Positions 52,811 to 62,106 of a stretch of 64,000 nucleotides of DNA are shown piece after piece. Below the pieces are notes generated by a model that saw only the letters and a program-made list of their open reading frames with translations, had not been told where the DNA came from and ran no database searches. A program made the position numbers and the translations under genes. The stretch spans positions 26,203 to 90,202 of the forward strand of contig JAOQAD010000031.1 of assembly GCA_025963775.1 (NCBI GenBank), in the 5' to 3' direction. Within the stretch, counting starts at the first letter, position 1. The number at the start of each line of letters is the position of its first letter. This DNA is from Bacteroidota bacterium. Its GTDB lineage: Bacteria > Bacteroidota > Bacteroidia > 2-12-FULL-35-15.

Positions 52811-53782
52811 TTAATTTTTTCGTTCTGTTGTGTATTTTACGAGCTCGGACAGCGAAGTGCGCGAAGCCGAATCATTGAAGCCCGAAAGAATGCTGAGCGC
52901 TTTCTCTTTGTACTCGTTCATCTGGCTTTCGGCATATTGAATGCCGCCGCTTTTGATCACAAAATCGATCACTTCGGCCACTTTCTTCGGGTCGTTATTA
53001 TTGTTCTTTACAATGCTGATGATCCTTCTCTTCTCCAGCCAGGAAGCTTTGTTGAGTGCATAGATCAGCGGCAGTGTCATTTTCTTTTCCTTGATGTCGA
53101 TGCCGGTTGGCTTGCCAATGTTGCTGCCATCGCCGTAATCGAAAAGGTCGTCCTTGATCTGGAAGGCGATCCCTACCGCTTCACCAAATGCCAGCATCCT
53201 GTCGATCACCTGCTTGTCGGAAGTTACGGATGCCGCACCACAGGCGCAGCAGGAAGCGATCAGCGATGCCGTTTTTTTCCGGATGATCTCGTAGTAAACC
53301 CTTTCATCAATATCGAGCTTACGCGCTTTTTCGATCTGGAGCAATTCTCCTTCACTCATTTCGCGCACAGCGTTGGAAACCAATCCCAGCAGGTGAAAAT
53401 CATTATTATCAACGGAAAGCAACAAGCCTCTCGAAAGGAGAAAATCCCCGACCAGCACGGCGATCTTGTTCTTCCAGAGCGCATTTACGGAGAAGAACCC
53501 GCGGCGCTCGTTGCTGTCGTCCACCACATCATCGTGTACAAGTGTTGCAGTGTGAAGCAGTTCAATGAGGGAGGCGGCACGGTAGGTGGATTCGTTCATT
53601 TCGCCGCATACTTTGGCAGAGAGAAAAACAAACATAGGGCGCAATTGCTTGCCTTTGCGCTTCACAATGTAGCGGGTGATCTTATCAAGCAAAGGCACTG
53701 TGCTTTTCATGGAGGATTTGAATTTCAGTTCAAACTCTTCCATTTCTTTTGCAACCGGTGCTTTTATCTGGTCAACTGTCAT
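52811..53782 (-). CDS. Polyprenyl (octaprenyl-type) diphosphate synthase
   Basis: 323 residues. All-helical trans-prenyltransferase with both aspartate-rich motifs: HDDVVDD (first DDxxD at 84-88) and FQIKDDLFDYGD. RGFFSVNALWKNKIAVLVGD, DFLLSRGLLLSVDN, and the IDIKEKKMTLPLIYA loop are also present. It makes the polyprenyl chain for quinones; chain length cannot be read with certainty. It probably draws on the MEP pathway products of ispG and ispD, also in this window. Confidence 0.94.
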   Translation of the reverse strand: MTVDQIKAPVAKEMEEFELKFKSSMKSTVPLLDKITRYIVKRKGKQLRPMFVFLSAKVCGEMNESTYRAASLIELLHTATLVHDDVVDDSNERRGFFSVNALWKNKIAVLVGDFLLSRGLLLSVDNNDFHLLGLVSNAVREMSEGELLQIEKARKLDIDERVYYEIIRKKTASLIASCCACGAASVTSDKQVIDRMLAFGEAVGIAFQIKDDLFDYGDGSNIGKPTGIDIKEKKMTLPLIYALNKASWLEKRRIISIVKNNNNDPKKVAEVIDFVIKSGGIQYAESQMNEYKEKALSILSGFNDSASRTSLSELVKYTTERKN

Positions 53783-53803
53783 ATAAAGAATTAGCTGATC
53801 CTC

Positions 53804-53980
53804 TTAGCTGGCTTTGGGCCTTGCCTTGCGGATGATCAATATTATTATTCCGGCAACTATCAGCACAGGCCCTGAATACATCCCTTTGAACAGGTCGGGC
53901 CAATGCATGACTTTAAATAAAAAGCCTACCCAAAAAAGCAGGATTCCCATCACAATCAGTACTATTGAAACTGCTTTCAT
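53804..53980 (-). CDS. Small two-helix membrane protein with an HWP motif
   Basis: 58 residues (MKAVSIVLIVMGILLFWVGF..., stop at 53804). Two hydrophobic helices flank the loop FKVMHWPDLFKG, which is similar to the 'K.MHWPG' loop of GldL-like proteins. The ATG overlaps the rlmN stop (ATGA), so it is probably translated by coupling. The cationic tail KARPKAS lies on the cytoplasmic side. Function unknown. It lies between rlmN and the polyprenyl synthase gene. Confidence 0.75.
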   Translation of the reverse strand: MKAVSIVLIVMGILLFWVGFLFKVMHWPDLFKGMYSGPVLIVAGIIILIIRKARPKAS

Positions 53981-55074
53981 TTCTCCGGATTTTTTTCCGT
54001 TTTCATCTTCCGCTTCACATATCCTTCCTTATTTTTGTTTGCAAGCTGCCCGCAGGCCGCATCAATGTCTTTTCCACGGCTTCTCCGTACATTTACAATG
54101 ATGTTCTTGCTTTCAAGGAATTTTGCAAAGGCATCCAGCCGCTCAGAAGTGGTCTGCTGAAATTCACCATCATCGATCGGGTTGTATTCAATGATGTTCA
54201 CCTTGCAGGGAATGTGCTTGCAGAACCTCGCAAGGTCGCGGGCATCCTCTATGCTGTCGTTAAAATCCTTGAACGCGATGTACTCGTAGGTAACGCGTGT
54301 CCCGGTCTTCTCATAAAAATATTTAAGCGCTTCCGCCAGTGCTTCCAGGCTGTTGCTTTCATTGATCGGCATGATGTGGTTCCGCTTCGCATCATTTGCG
54401 GCATGCAGCGAAAGTGCAAGATTGAACTTCACGCCGTCATCCGCCAGCTTCATGATCATTTTCGCAACACCCGCTGTACTTACGGTAATACGCTGCGGCG
54501 ACATGTTCAGGCCTTCCGGCGAAGTGATCTTCTGAATGGATTCCATCACATTCTTATAGTTGAGCAATGGCTCACCCATGCCCATGTACACAATGTTGGT
54601 AAGCGGTGTTTTGTATTTCTGTTCTGCCTGGTTCCGGATCAGTACCACCTGGTCGTAGATCTCATCTGCGTTCAGGTTTCTCAGGCGTTCCAGCTTCCCG
54701 GTGGCGCAGAATTTACAGGTAAGGCTGCAGCCGACCTGCGAGGAGATGCAGGCGGTCATCCGCGTGGTGCTCGGGATCAGCACGCCTTCCACAATATTAC
54801 TGTCGTATAGTTTGAATGCGTTCTTGATGGTGCGGTCGCTGCTGACCTGCATGTCGTCCACCTCAACGGCATTGATCACAAAATGCCTGTCGAGCAGCTC
54901 CCGTGTGGCTTTGGAAAGATTGGTCATTTCCTCAAAGGTGCGGGCCGACTTCTTCCAGAGCCATTCATATACCTGCTTTGCACGGAAAGCCTGGTCGCCG
55001 TTCTCGGTAAAAACGGTTTTCAGCTCTTCGAGCGATAATGCACGTATGTCCTTTTTTGTATCCAACACTTTCAT
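53977..55074 (-). CDS. rlmN: 23S rRNA (adenine(2503)-C2)-methyltransferase RlmN
   Basis: 365 residues from the ATG at 55074. A radical SAM enzyme with the cluster motif C116xxxC120xxC123 (CSLTCKFCATG) and the C-terminal methyl-transfer cysteine C341 (DAACGQL). YMGMGEPLLNY and VSTAGVAKMI are also present. It methylates A2503 of 23S rRNA and, in many species, A37 of some tRNAs. A TAAATTTG (55094-55087) is a possible -7 element 12 bases upstream of the ATG. An in-frame TTG at 55089 is not favoured. Confidence 0.96.
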   Translation of the reverse strand: MKVLDTKKDIRALSLEELKTVFTENGDQAFRAKQVYEWLWKKSARTFEEMTNLSKATRELLDRHFVINAVEVDDMQVSSDRTIKNAFKLYDSNIVEGVLIPSTTRMTACISSQVGCSLTCKFCATGKLERLRNLNADEIYDQVVLIRNQAEQKYKTPLTNIVYMGMGEPLLNYKNVMESIQKITSPEGLNMSPQRITVSTAGVAKMIMKLADDGVKFNLALSLHAANDAKRNHIMPINESNSLEALAEALKYFYEKTGTRVTYEYIAFKDFNDSIEDARDLARFCKHIPCKVNIIEYNPIDDGEFQQTTSERLDAFAKFLESKNIIVNVRRSRGKDIDAACGQLANKNKEGYVKRKMKTEKNPEK

Positions 55075-55140
55075 TCTTAAGGGATACAAATTTACGAATA
55101 TTAATCCGATAAATCAGGCGCCCGCCGGGGCTGCATAAAG

Positions 55141-55180
55141 AAAAACAGCCTGTAGTCCCGTTCAGGGTCGGCAGGCTGTT
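55141..55180 (-). terminator. Terminator of the haem-motif lipoprotein gene
   Basis: AACAGCCTG (55144-55152) pairs with CAGGCTGTT (55172-55180), with a T run on the minus strand. It lies 17 bases after the stop codon at 55197. Confidence 0.8.
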
Positions 55181-55196
55181 CAATGAAAAGGAGGTA

Positions 55197-56534
55197 TTAT
55201 TTATTCTTAGGCGATTCCGTTTGGTTATTCAGCCTGTTGTTGAACAAATGGCTCAACGACAGTATACATTTCACCGAATCGACCGCTAAATAATCGTTCG
55301 TAGCATGGCAGCCGAAGCAGTTCATTGAATTTTGCGGCACTGTAGGCGAACTGTTCATATACAGCTGCGCAAAGGTTTCCATGGTGATGTTGCTGATGGC
55401 GCGGGAACCTCTCAGGTTAAGTGCATTCAGCGAACCGATGTAGCCGTTGCCCGGCTGCAATTGGGCAACTGTAGGGTCGATCCAGAGGGAACCTGTGTAT
55501 TCATAATTTGCCCAGACGCTTTTTTTAACTTCAAGGAATCCATGCACGCCCTTGTTCAGACAATTGATGTTTGCAAGGTTGGAGGAATCCTTCGACATTG
55601 CCTGCGGCGTCATTCCTGCATACTTTACCTGCGTGCCGTGATCATACAGCATATAGGTGCTCTGGAAAGGCGCAGCGCTTCCGCTCGGGCGGCGGATCGT
55701 GCATTCGTTCATTTTTTTACCTGCAGTATAAAAAAGGAAATTATTGCTGCTCAGCACCTGCGTTGAATCAGGAATGCTGTCAACCTGGTAATTTGCAGGC
55801 CATGCAGCCAAAGGCGCAAGGTTCATGTGCTCATACGTTGCCCAGATGAATTCCGGGTGGTTGGCCACGCGGCCTACAATGTGCATCCCGATCAAAGCAA
55901 CCTTGGTCATTACCTTGTTCACCTTCCCGGCCGTAACATAGTAATTGCCGATCTGGTTCGGATCGATGGAAGATGCAAGGATCCAGGAAGCTTTCATTTC
56001 AAAGCAGCCCACAGGATAGGAAAGTGTGTCGTATCCAAGGGAATGCAATGTATCGTTGTTGAGCCCCGATTTTTTGAACAGCGCAACATATTTGTTTGCA
56101 AAATCAAACATCTGCTGGTTCATATAGATGGAATAATAGATGGGCGTGTTTGTTTTATCAAGCAGGGTGGCATGGCTTCCTGCCTGTGTTGTATCCGTGA
56201 GGATCAGCGTATCACACAATTGGTTCATCTGGTTATCCACGTGTACAAGGTTCTCGAAATTCAGTTTGCCATTGGCAGCTGTGTTGGTGAGGAACAGGAA
56301 TTTCTGCCATGACCAGCGGTGAAAATCACAGTTGGTTGTTGTCTGCGGATTGGCGAAAGGGCTGCCGGCGCCTTCCAGCGGGGCAGGAACGCTTGGGCCT
56401 TCAAACCAGAAGGCAGGGGCAAAACAATCCGCGCCTGTTGAAACCTCACCAGGTTTGTTGTTACTGCAGCTTTTGAGCATAAACAGGCTGGCTGCAATAA
56501 GCAGCATACCCGCAAGGGATAGCATTTTTTTCAT
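55197..56534 (-). CDS. Lipoprotein of unknown function with one haem-binding motif
   Basis: 445 residues from the ATG at 56534. A lipoprotein signal peptide ends at C23 (LKSC). The segment HRWSWQKFLFLTNTAANGKL is similar in layout to secreted cytochrome-like proteins whose N-terminal part reads 'AWQSF..LNW'. A single CxxCH (CFGCH, about 406-410) lies near the C-terminus, a position typical of a haem at the end of such proteins. GLNNDTLHSLGYDTLSYPVG and the other conserved segments are not recognised. It may be an extracellular or periplasmic oxidoreductase; the substrate is unknown. Confidence 0.82.
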   Translation of the reverse strand: MKKMLSLAGMLLIAASLFMLKSCSNNKPGEVSTGADCFAPAFWFEGPSVPAPLEGAGSPFANPQTTTNCDFHRWSWQKFLFLTNTAANGKLNFENLVHVDNQMNQLCDTLILTDTTQAGSHATLLDKTNTPIYYSIYMNQQMFDFANKYVALFKKSGLNNDTLHSLGYDTLSYPVGCFEMKASWILASSIDPNQIGNYYVTAGKVNKVMTKVALIGMHIVGRVANHPEFIWATYEHMNLAPLAAWPANYQVDSIPDSTQVLSSNNFLFYTAGKKMNECTIRRPSGSAAPFQSTYMLYDHGTQVKYAGMTPQAMSKDSSNLANINCLNKGVHGFLEVKKSVWANYEYTGSLWIDPTVAQLQPGNGYIGSLNALNLRGSRAISNITMETFAQLYMNSSPTVPQNSMNCFGCHATNDYLAVDSVKCILSLSHLFNNRLNNQTESPKNK

Positions 56535-56652
56535 AATTGTGTTTTGTCTTAGTTTGTTCCGGCGAGAAAGGTAATCTATTTTACATGCAAAGCAAGGGAC
56601 AGAAAATGAAAAAGGAGACAACCTGTAAGCAGCTTTTCAGGCCTTTATTTTG

Positions 56653-56660
56653 TAATTTTG
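56653..56660 (+). promoter_or_regulatory. Candidate -7 element of the amidohydrolase gene
   Basis: TAATTTTG, a full TAnnTTTG match, 18 bases before the ATG at 56679. No -33 TTG/TTTG is visible at the right distance. Confidence 0.4.
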
Positions 56661-56678
56661 CTCTGTAACCATTGAATT

Positions 56679-57908
56679 ATGCGCAAGATCTCCGCCGACT
56701 TTATTTACACCATTTTTTCTGATCCGGTCCCCAACGGGATCATCACTATTGACGATGACGGGACCATCCTTGATGTAAGCCCGGCTTCCACGGAAGAGCA
56801 CAGTGATATAGAGCATTACAGCGGGATCATCTGCCCGGGGTTCATCAATGCGCATTGCCACCTGGAGCTTTCGCATTTCCGTGGACAGATCGCTGAAAAG
56901 GCAGGCATGACAGGCTTTATCAAAGAGCTGCTGTCGAAACGCCCGGAATTTTCACCGGAAGAGATCAGCAAGGGAATTGAGGATGCGGAAGCAGAAATGA
57001 TCCGGAACGGAATTGTGGCCGTTGGTGACATCTCCAATGATAACAGCAGCTTCAGGCAAAAGGCAAAAGGCAATTTACGCTATCATACATTCATTGAAGT
57101 GTTCGACCTGCATCCTTCACAGGCTGAAAAAGTTTTTACGAATGCAGTTCAGCTGAAAGAAGAGCTGGGCAAGCTGCAGACCATGGACAATTTTAAGCTT
57201 TCCTGCTCCATCGTTCCGCATGCGCCGTATACCGTTTCTGAAAAGCTGTTTGCGCTTGTTGCGGAAGAAGCCGCAAAATCGTCTTTTCCTCAAAGCATCC
57301 ACAACCAGGAAAGCGCAGGGGAGAGTGAACTGTTCCTTTCCGGCTCAGGGCCGATGTTTGAAGCCTTCCAGCGGATGGGTGTTGACATGCAGTATTTCCC
57401 GGTAACAGGCTTAAACTCATTAAGGACAACCTTTCCGAAATTATCAAAGAAGCAGAATCTCCTTCTGGTACACAATACATTCACTTCCTTTGAAGACCTG
57501 CAATGGGCACAGGAGCAAATGAAAAAAAGCTCCGTCTCAGATCTCACATCTCAGATCTCACATCTCTTTTGGTGCACCTGCCCGAATGCCAATCTCTACA
57601 TCGAAGGCCGGCTCCCGGATTATATTTCTTTTATCAAAGCGAATGCGAAAATGACGGTGGGAACCGACAGCCTTGCTTCCAACCGGAGCCTGTCTGTTTT
57701 GGATGAATTGAAGGTGATCGAAAAGCATCACCCCGGAATTCCTTTGCAGGCGCTGCTCACATGGGCGACAAAAAACGGTGCTGAATTATTGGGATTTGAG
57801 AAAGACCTGGGAACGATTGAAAAAGGAAAAAAACCGGGATTGAATTTGCTGAACAACCTCGATGGGATGTCGATCACAGCAGAAACACAGGTGCTGAAGC
57901 TGGCTTAA
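56679..57908 (+). CDS. Amidohydrolase (deaminase-type) with an in-frame tandem repeat
   Basis: 409 residues. Metal-dependent hydrolase with H59-x-H61 (NAHCHLELSH), VPHAPYTVS, SIHNQESAGE, LVHNTFTS and GTDSLASNRSLSVLDEL. The pattern matches the ATZ/TRZ/chlorohydrolase and adenosine-deaminase-like branch, which deaminates purine-like nucleosides and analogues; the exact substrate is not known. About residues 287-296 (SDLTSQISHL) are encoded by two tandem copies of a 14-base unit, a likely recent insertion in a loop before CPNANLYIE. The 3' end overlaps ispD by 4 bases. Confidence 0.9.
   Translation: MRKISADFIYTIFSDPVPNGIITIDDDGTILDVSPASTEEHSDIEHYSGIICPGFINAHCHLELSHFRGQIAEKAGMTGFIKELLSKRPEFSPEEISKGIEDAEAEMIRNGIVAVGDISNDNSSFRQKAKGNLRYHTFIEVFDLHPSQAEKVFTNAVQLKEELGKLQTMDNFKLSCSIVPHAPYTVSEKLFALVAEEAAKSSFPQSIHNQESAGESELFLSGSGPMFEAFQRMGVDMQYFPVTGLNSLRTTFPKLSKKQNLLLVHNTFTSFEDLQWAQEQMKKSSVSDLTSQISHLFWCTCPNANLYIEGRLPDYISFIKANAKMTVGTDSLASNRSLSVLDELKVIEKHHPGIPLQALLTWATKNGAELLGFEKDLGTIEKGKKPGLNLLNNLDGMSITAETQVLKLA
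57537..57566. repeat. Tandem repeat of 14 bases inside the amidohydrolase gene
   Basis: TCAGATCTCACATC occurs twice in a row (57537-57550 and 57551-57564), followed by TC. It is read in frame. Similar 'GAGATGTGAGAT' strings occur between genes in other Bacteroidota; this is from memory. Confidence 0.85.
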
Positions 57909-58573
57909 TGCTGCTGCATCAATGCTTCCGCGAGCAGCAAATCCTGCGGGGTAGTGATCTTGATGTTTTCCCTGTTGCCTTCCACGAGGTTTATTTTTTC
58001 GCCGAAAGCTTCCAGCACGCTTGCATCATCGGTAAATTCGGGCTTGTACTCTTTTAAGAATGCCTTCCGCAGCAGGTCGGAATGAAAGCATTGGGGCGTT
58101 TGCACGATGCGGTAATGTTCACGGTCAACAGCTGTATTTTCTTTTCCTCTCACCGATCTTAATGAATCACTCACCGCGACAACAGGCGTTGCATTTCCCC
58201 ATTTCTCAGCCGTTTCAAATGCTCCCAGGATAGTTTCTTTACTTACCAACGGCCGCGCTGCATCATGAATTCCGACAAGGCAGGCATCCGGAACAAGCAC
58301 GAGGCCGTTCTTTACAGAATGATAGCGTGTTTCTCCACCGGCAGCCAGTTCATGCGCAATGCTGAAATCATGCTTTGTGCAAAGTGCTTTCCAGTCATTG
58401 GTCAGTTGCTCCGGCAAAACTATGATGACCTTCGCATCCGGCAATGTATCCGCGAATTTTTCGATCGTATGCATCAGCACCGGTTTTCCTTTCAGCTCCA
58501 TGAACTGTTTCGGAACAGCGCTGTTCATGCGTGTTCCGCTTCCTCCTGCAACTATGATGACGTACTTTTTCAC
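57905..58573 (-). CDS. ispD: 2-C-methyl-D-erythritol 4-phosphate cytidylyltransferase
   Basis: 222 residues with a GTG start at 58573; there is no ATG in frame upstream of the conserved N-terminus. Nucleotidyltransferase signature AGGSGTRM (10-16), KPVLMHTIEKF, and HDAARPLVSKETI, with DDASVLEAFG and the C-terminal NIKITTPQDL. It makes CDP-methylerythritol in the MEP pathway. It lies after queA in the same direction, but a terminator-like repeat stands between the two. Confidence 0.95.
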   Translation of the reverse strand: MKKYVIIVAGGSGTRMNSAVPKQFMELKGKPVLMHTIEKFADTLPDAKVIIVLPEQLTNDWKALCTKHDFSIAHELAAGGETRYHSVKNGLVLVPDACLVGIHDAARPLVSKETILGAFETAEKWGNATPVVAVSDSLRSVRGKENTAVDREHYRIVQTPQCFHSDLLRKAFLKEYKPEFTDDASVLEAFGEKINLVEGNRENIKITTPQDLLLAEALMQQH

Positions 58574-58580
58574 GGATGTT

Positions 58581-58609
58581 AAAAAAAGCCCCTCTCCATT
58601 GGAGAGGGG
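58581..58609 (-). terminator. Repeat-derived terminator after queA
   Basis: Stem CCCCTCTCC (58589-58597) with GGAGAGGGG (58601-58609); on the minus strand the T run is at 58587-58581. It would end the queA transcript before the GTG start of ispD, 8 bases later. Confidence 0.7.
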
Positions 58610-58622
58610 TTGGGGTGAGGTC
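58588..58622 (+). repeat. CCCCTCTCC/GGAGAGGGG palindromic repeat between queA and ispD
   Basis: The core CCCCTCTCC, loop ATT, and GGAGAGGGG are followed by the tail TTGGGGTGAGGT, which ends next to the queA stop codon. On the minus strand the hairpin is followed by seven T (58587-58581), so it has the form of an intrinsic terminator. Confidence 0.85.
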
Positions 58623-58624
58623 TA

Positions 58625-59674
58625 CTACAGGATCAGCATGGCATCGCCATACGAGTAGAAATGATATTTTTCCTTGATCGCTTCCTTGTATGCTTTCATG
58701 ATCAGCTCATATCCGCCGAACGCGCAAACCATCATTAACAGGGTGGATTCAGGCGTATGGAAGTTGGTGATCATACAATTTGCAACACTGAAATCGTAAG
58801 GAGGGAAAATGAATTTGTTGGTCCAGCCGGCGTAAGGCTTTACGTAACCATCAGTGGATACCGATGTTTCGATCGCGCGCATGGTGGTTGTTCCAACGGC
58901 ACACACTTTCTTTTTATTTTCACGCGCCTTGTTCACAATAGCGCATTCCTTTTCGGTGATCAGCACCTGCTCGGAATCCATCTTATGCTTGGTAAGGTCT
59001 TCCACCTCTACGGTACGGAATGTTCCCAGTCCAACGTGCAGCGTTACAGTCGCGAAGTTCACACCTTTCAATTCAAGGCGTTTCAGTAATTCGCGGCTGA
59101 AGTGCAAACCTGCAGTAGGAGCTGCAACAGCGCCTTCATTCTTTGCATAAACGGTCTGGTAACGGTCTTTATCATCTTCGGTCGGCTTGCGCTTGATGTA
59201 TTTCGGAAGCGGTGTTTCGCCCATTTCTTCGAGTGTCTGGCGGAATTCCTCATACGAGCCGTCGAACAGGAAGCGCAGTGTGCGTCCGCGTGAAGTGGTG
59301 TTGTCAATTACTTCTGCTACCAATGTATCGTCATCGCCGAAGTATAATTTATTCCCGATGCGGATCTTACGTGCAGGATCTACCAACACATCCCAGAGGC
59401 GGCTTTCAGCATTCAGCTCACGCAGCAGGAACACTTCGATCTTCGCTCCCGTTTTCTCCTTGTTCCCGTACATCCGTGCAGGAAAAACCTTGGTATCATT
59501 CAGGATCATGCAATCGCCGTCACCAAAATAACTTAATACATCTTTGAATTTTTTGTGCTCGATCTTTCCTGTCTTGCGGTGGATCACCATCAGCTTCGCT
59601 TCATCGCGGTTCTTGGATGGGGTCTCTGCCAGTAATTCTTTCGGAAGATTGAATTTGAATTGTGATAACTTCAT
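58625..59674 (-). CDS. queA: tRNA S-adenosylmethionine ribosyltransferase-isomerase QueA
   Basis: 349 residues. The family motifs are [62 protein letters not shown] and [18 protein letters not shown]. It adds the epoxycyclopentane ring to make epoxyqueuosine in tRNA from SAM. The start is the ATG at 59674. The end of the gene touches a palindromic repeat. Confidence 0.97.
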   Translation of the reverse strand: MKLSQFKFNLPKELLAETPSKNRDEAKLMVIHRKTGKIEHKKFKDVLSYFGDGDCMILNDTKVFPARMYGNKEKTGAKIEVFLLRELNAESRLWDVLVDPARKIRIGNKLYFGDDDTLVAEVIDNTTSRGRTLRFLFDGSYEEFRQTLEEMGETPLPKYIKRKPTEDDKDRYQTVYAKNEGAVAAPTAGLHFSRELLKRLELKGVNFATVTLHVGLGTFRTVEVEDLTKHKMDSEQVLITEKECAIVNKARENKKKVCAVGTTTMRAIETSVSTDGYVKPYAGWTNKFIFPPYDFSVANCMITNFHTPESTLLMMVCAFGGYELIMKAYKEAIKEKYHFYSYGDAMLIL

Positions 59675-59862
59675 ACCGGGAATTTTTTTAGTATAAGAAG
59701 TTATGGAATTTGCAGGACGGGAATGCCCTAACGCCTTTCATAAATCTTACGGGATTAATGATTATTTAAACAAGGGCGCAAATGTACTATCAAAAAGAGG
59801 GGATGTCAATAAAAATCGCGTTTATTTTATGAAAGCAGCCTTTTCATTAGCTTTACGTCTTT

Positions 59863-60582
59863 ATGAGTATGATGAAACAACTTTTTCTTCTCCTTTTGCT
59901 CTTCCCGGCCGCGATCATGCGGGGTCAGGACACTCCGGCAAAGCCACGCCATTTCTTTATTGGCCTGGCTGTTTCTCCCGATTATTGTTTCAGGACACTG
60001 AAGAACAATGCGACGAACGAAGCCGGCGATGCCGTGATCAGCGTGCGGAACAATACCGAAGTCCCTAAGCTTGGAACCACTGCAGGAATGAGCTTTGGTT
60101 ACCGCACTAATTCCTTTATGCTCGAAACGGGCATCCGGTATTCCATCCAGGGATACAAAACAAAGGAGCTGATGCTCACGAGGGAAGGCCCTAACGATTC
60201 GCCTGAAAATATGGGAACCGGGCGCTTCAAATACAATTATCATTACCTGGAATTCCCGCTGAAAGCAAGTATCCTGCTTGGAAAGAAAAAGCTGCGCTTT
60301 ATTGCAGGCGGCGGCGCTGCGGCAGGGCTCTTCCTTTTTGAAAAGAAGATCGTCCAGGTAGATTCACCTTCACGCAGTGTTAGCAAAGAATCGAATTTTA
60401 TTTACAATCCTTTTAATTTATATGCGATCGCAAGTGCAGGAATCGACCTGAAAATAGGCGAACGGCTGGACCTGAGAATAGAGCCTAATTTTAAATACGG
60501 ACTGCTGCAGATCATCGACCTTCCCGTAACGGGCTATTTATGGAGTGCAGGATTGAATGTGGGTTTGAATTTCGGATTGTAG
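59863..60582 (+). CDS. Outer-membrane beta-barrel protein (PorT-like)
   Basis: 239 residues from the ATG at 59863, with alternative ATGs at 59869 and 59872. Signal peptide MSMMKQLFLLLLLFPAAIMRG. The mature part has alternating patterns (HFFIGLAVSPDYCFRTL, FMLETGIRYSIQGYKTKEL, YHYLEFPLKASILLGKKKLR, FIAGGGAAAGLFLFEKKIV, YGLLQIIDLPVTGYLWSAGL) ending NVGLNFGL with a C-terminal hydrophobic residue. It is similar in style to the PorT/opacity family. Convergent with truB, with a 2-base gap. Confidence 0.85.
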   Translation: MSMMKQLFLLLLLFPAAIMRGQDTPAKPRHFFIGLAVSPDYCFRTLKNNATNEAGDAVISVRNNTEVPKLGTTAGMSFGYRTNSFMLETGIRYSIQGYKTKELMLTREGPNDSPENMGTGRFKYNYHYLEFPLKASILLGKKKLRFIAGGGAAAGLFLFEKKIVQVDSPSRSVSKESNFIYNPFNLYAIASAGIDLKIGERLDLRIEPNFKYGLLQIIDLPVTGYLWSAGLNVGLNFGL

Positions 60583-60584
60583 GC

Positions 60585-61289
60585 TTACTCAGCAAGAACG
60601 CTCTTCTCAAATTCTTCGAGCGACAGCGCATCTTCCAGCCTGTATTGCCCGATCCGCGTGCGGCACAACGCCGTTAAATGCGCACCGCTTTTCAATGCTT
60701 CGCCGAAATCCCTTGCCAGCGAACGGATGTAAGTTCCCTTGCTGCAGACCACTTTAAAATCCACTTCCGGCAAGGCAATTCGTGTGATCGTAAATTCCGT
60801 GATCGTCACCTCCTTCGGTTTGATCTCCGCGGTTTTACCTGCCCTTGCAATGTCGTAAGCGCGCTTCCCACCGATCTTGATAGCAGAGTATAGCGGTGGC
60901 GTTTGCTGGATCTCTCCTGTAAATTGTTTCGTGGTTTCCCGGATGAGCTCTTCTGTGATGTGCTCTGTGGGATAATATGCGTCTATTTCTTTTTCGAGGT
61001 CATAGCAGGGCGTGGTTGCCCCGATGTAAAAGGTTCCGGTATATTCCTTTTCCTGCGCCTGGTAGCTTTCAATGTTGCGGGTTTCCTTTCCTGTACATAC
61101 GATCAGCAGGCCTGTGGCAAGAGGGTCAAGCGTACCCGCATGGCCGATCTTCAGCCAGGCATTTTCCCCGCCTTCCATTTTCCGCTCCCCGTTCCTGATC
61201 AGGTATTTCATTTTATTGACCACCTGGAAGGATGTCCAGGTAAGCGGCTTATTGATAAGGACAACCTGTCCTGCTCTGAAATCTTTCAT
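60585..61289 (-). CDS. truB: tRNA pseudouridine(55) synthase TruB
   Basis: 234 residues. Motifs: NKPLTWTSFQVVNKMKYLIR, GHAGTLDPLATG with catalytic D55, GEIQQTPPLYSAIKIGGKRA and RVKCSKGTYIRSLARD-like (VVCSKGTYIRSLARDFG). It converts U55 in the T-loop of tRNA to pseudouridine. It is shorter than the E. coli enzyme because it lacks the PUA domain, as is usual in Bacteroidota. uppP is 11 bases upstream. Confidence 0.97.
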   Translation of the reverse strand: MKDFRAGQVVLINKPLTWTSFQVVNKMKYLIRNGERKMEGGENAWLKIGHAGTLDPLATGLLIVCTGKETRNIESYQAQEKEYTGTFYIGATTPCYDLEKEIDAYYPTEHITEELIRETTKQFTGEIQQTPPLYSAIKIGGKRAYDIARAGKTAEIKPKEVTITEFTITRIALPEVDFKVVCSKGTYIRSLARDFGEALKSGAHLTALCRTRIGQYRLEDALSLEEFEKSVLAE

Positions 61290-61300
61290 GGGATGTATGA

Positions 61301-62092
61301 TCAGGCGGTCAGTTCCATTCCCGTGTACAACGCATACACAAGAAATAACACACCAAGCACGATACGGTAGTATCCAAAATGTTTAAAGCCGTATTTATTC
61401 AGGAAAGCAATGAAGCCTTTTACAGCGATTATTGCTACAACAAAAGCGACAAATGCGCCTAATAAAAGAATGGTAATATCATCGTGGTGAATATTGTCTT
61501 TCTCCTTTAACAGGTCATATCCCGATGCTGCAAACATAGTTGGGATGGCCAGTAAAAAAGAGAATTCTGCTGCCTGCTTACGGTCGAAGCCGGAAAACAC
61601 ACCGCCAAATATGGTTGCTGCTGCGCGCGATACGCCCGGGATCATGGACAAGCACTGGATCAGCCCGATCTTCGCTGCGCCGGCATAGCTGATGTCTTCC
61701 ACTTCCCTGTATTCCGATCTTTTCCGTTCGCTCCATTTGTCGAGCAGGATGAGCACCACTCCGCCGATGATCAGCGAAATGCTTACGGTAAAGGGGTTGA
61801 AAAGGTAATGTTTGATGGCCTTATACGCCAGCAGCCCGATAATGCCCGTTGGTAAAAAGGCAACAGCCAGCTTGAGGTAAATGTTGATCCCGACAAAAAA
61901 ACGCTTAATGTAAATGAGCAGCACCGCCATGATGGCGCCGAGCTGGATCACGATCTCGAATGTTTTGGCAAAGTTGGGATCCTGCACCTTCATGAGCGAT
62001 TGTGCAAGGATCATGTGCCCGGTGGAAGAAACGGGAAGGAATTCCGTGATCCCTTCGATGATCGCAATAATAATGGCTTGAATGTATGTCAT
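61301..62092 (-). CDS. uppP: Undecaprenyl-diphosphatase UppP (BacA)
   Basis: 263 residues, about eight membrane helices. Motif 1 EGITEFLPVSSTGH (13-26), then a second active-site motif PGVSRAAATIFGGV. It recycles undecaprenyl pyrophosphate to the monophosphate carrier used for peptidoglycan and O-antigen. The unit ftsX-DUF3098-uppP-truB on the minus strand is common in Bacteroidota. Confidence 0.97.
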   Translation of the reverse strand: MTYIQAIIIAIIEGITEFLPVSSTGHMILAQSLMKVQDPNFAKTFEIVIQLGAIMAVLLIYIKRFFVGINIYLKLAVAFLPTGIIGLLAYKAIKHYLFNPFTVSISLIIGGVVLILLDKWSERKRSEYREVEDISYAGAAKIGLIQCLSMIPGVSRAAATIFGGVFSGFDRKQAAEFSFLLAIPTMFAASGYDLLKEKDNIHHDDITILLLGAFVAFVVAIIAVKGFIAFLNKYGFKHFGYYRIVLGVLFLVYALYTGMELTA

Positions 62093-62106
62093 GACAAGAG
62101 TTGGAT

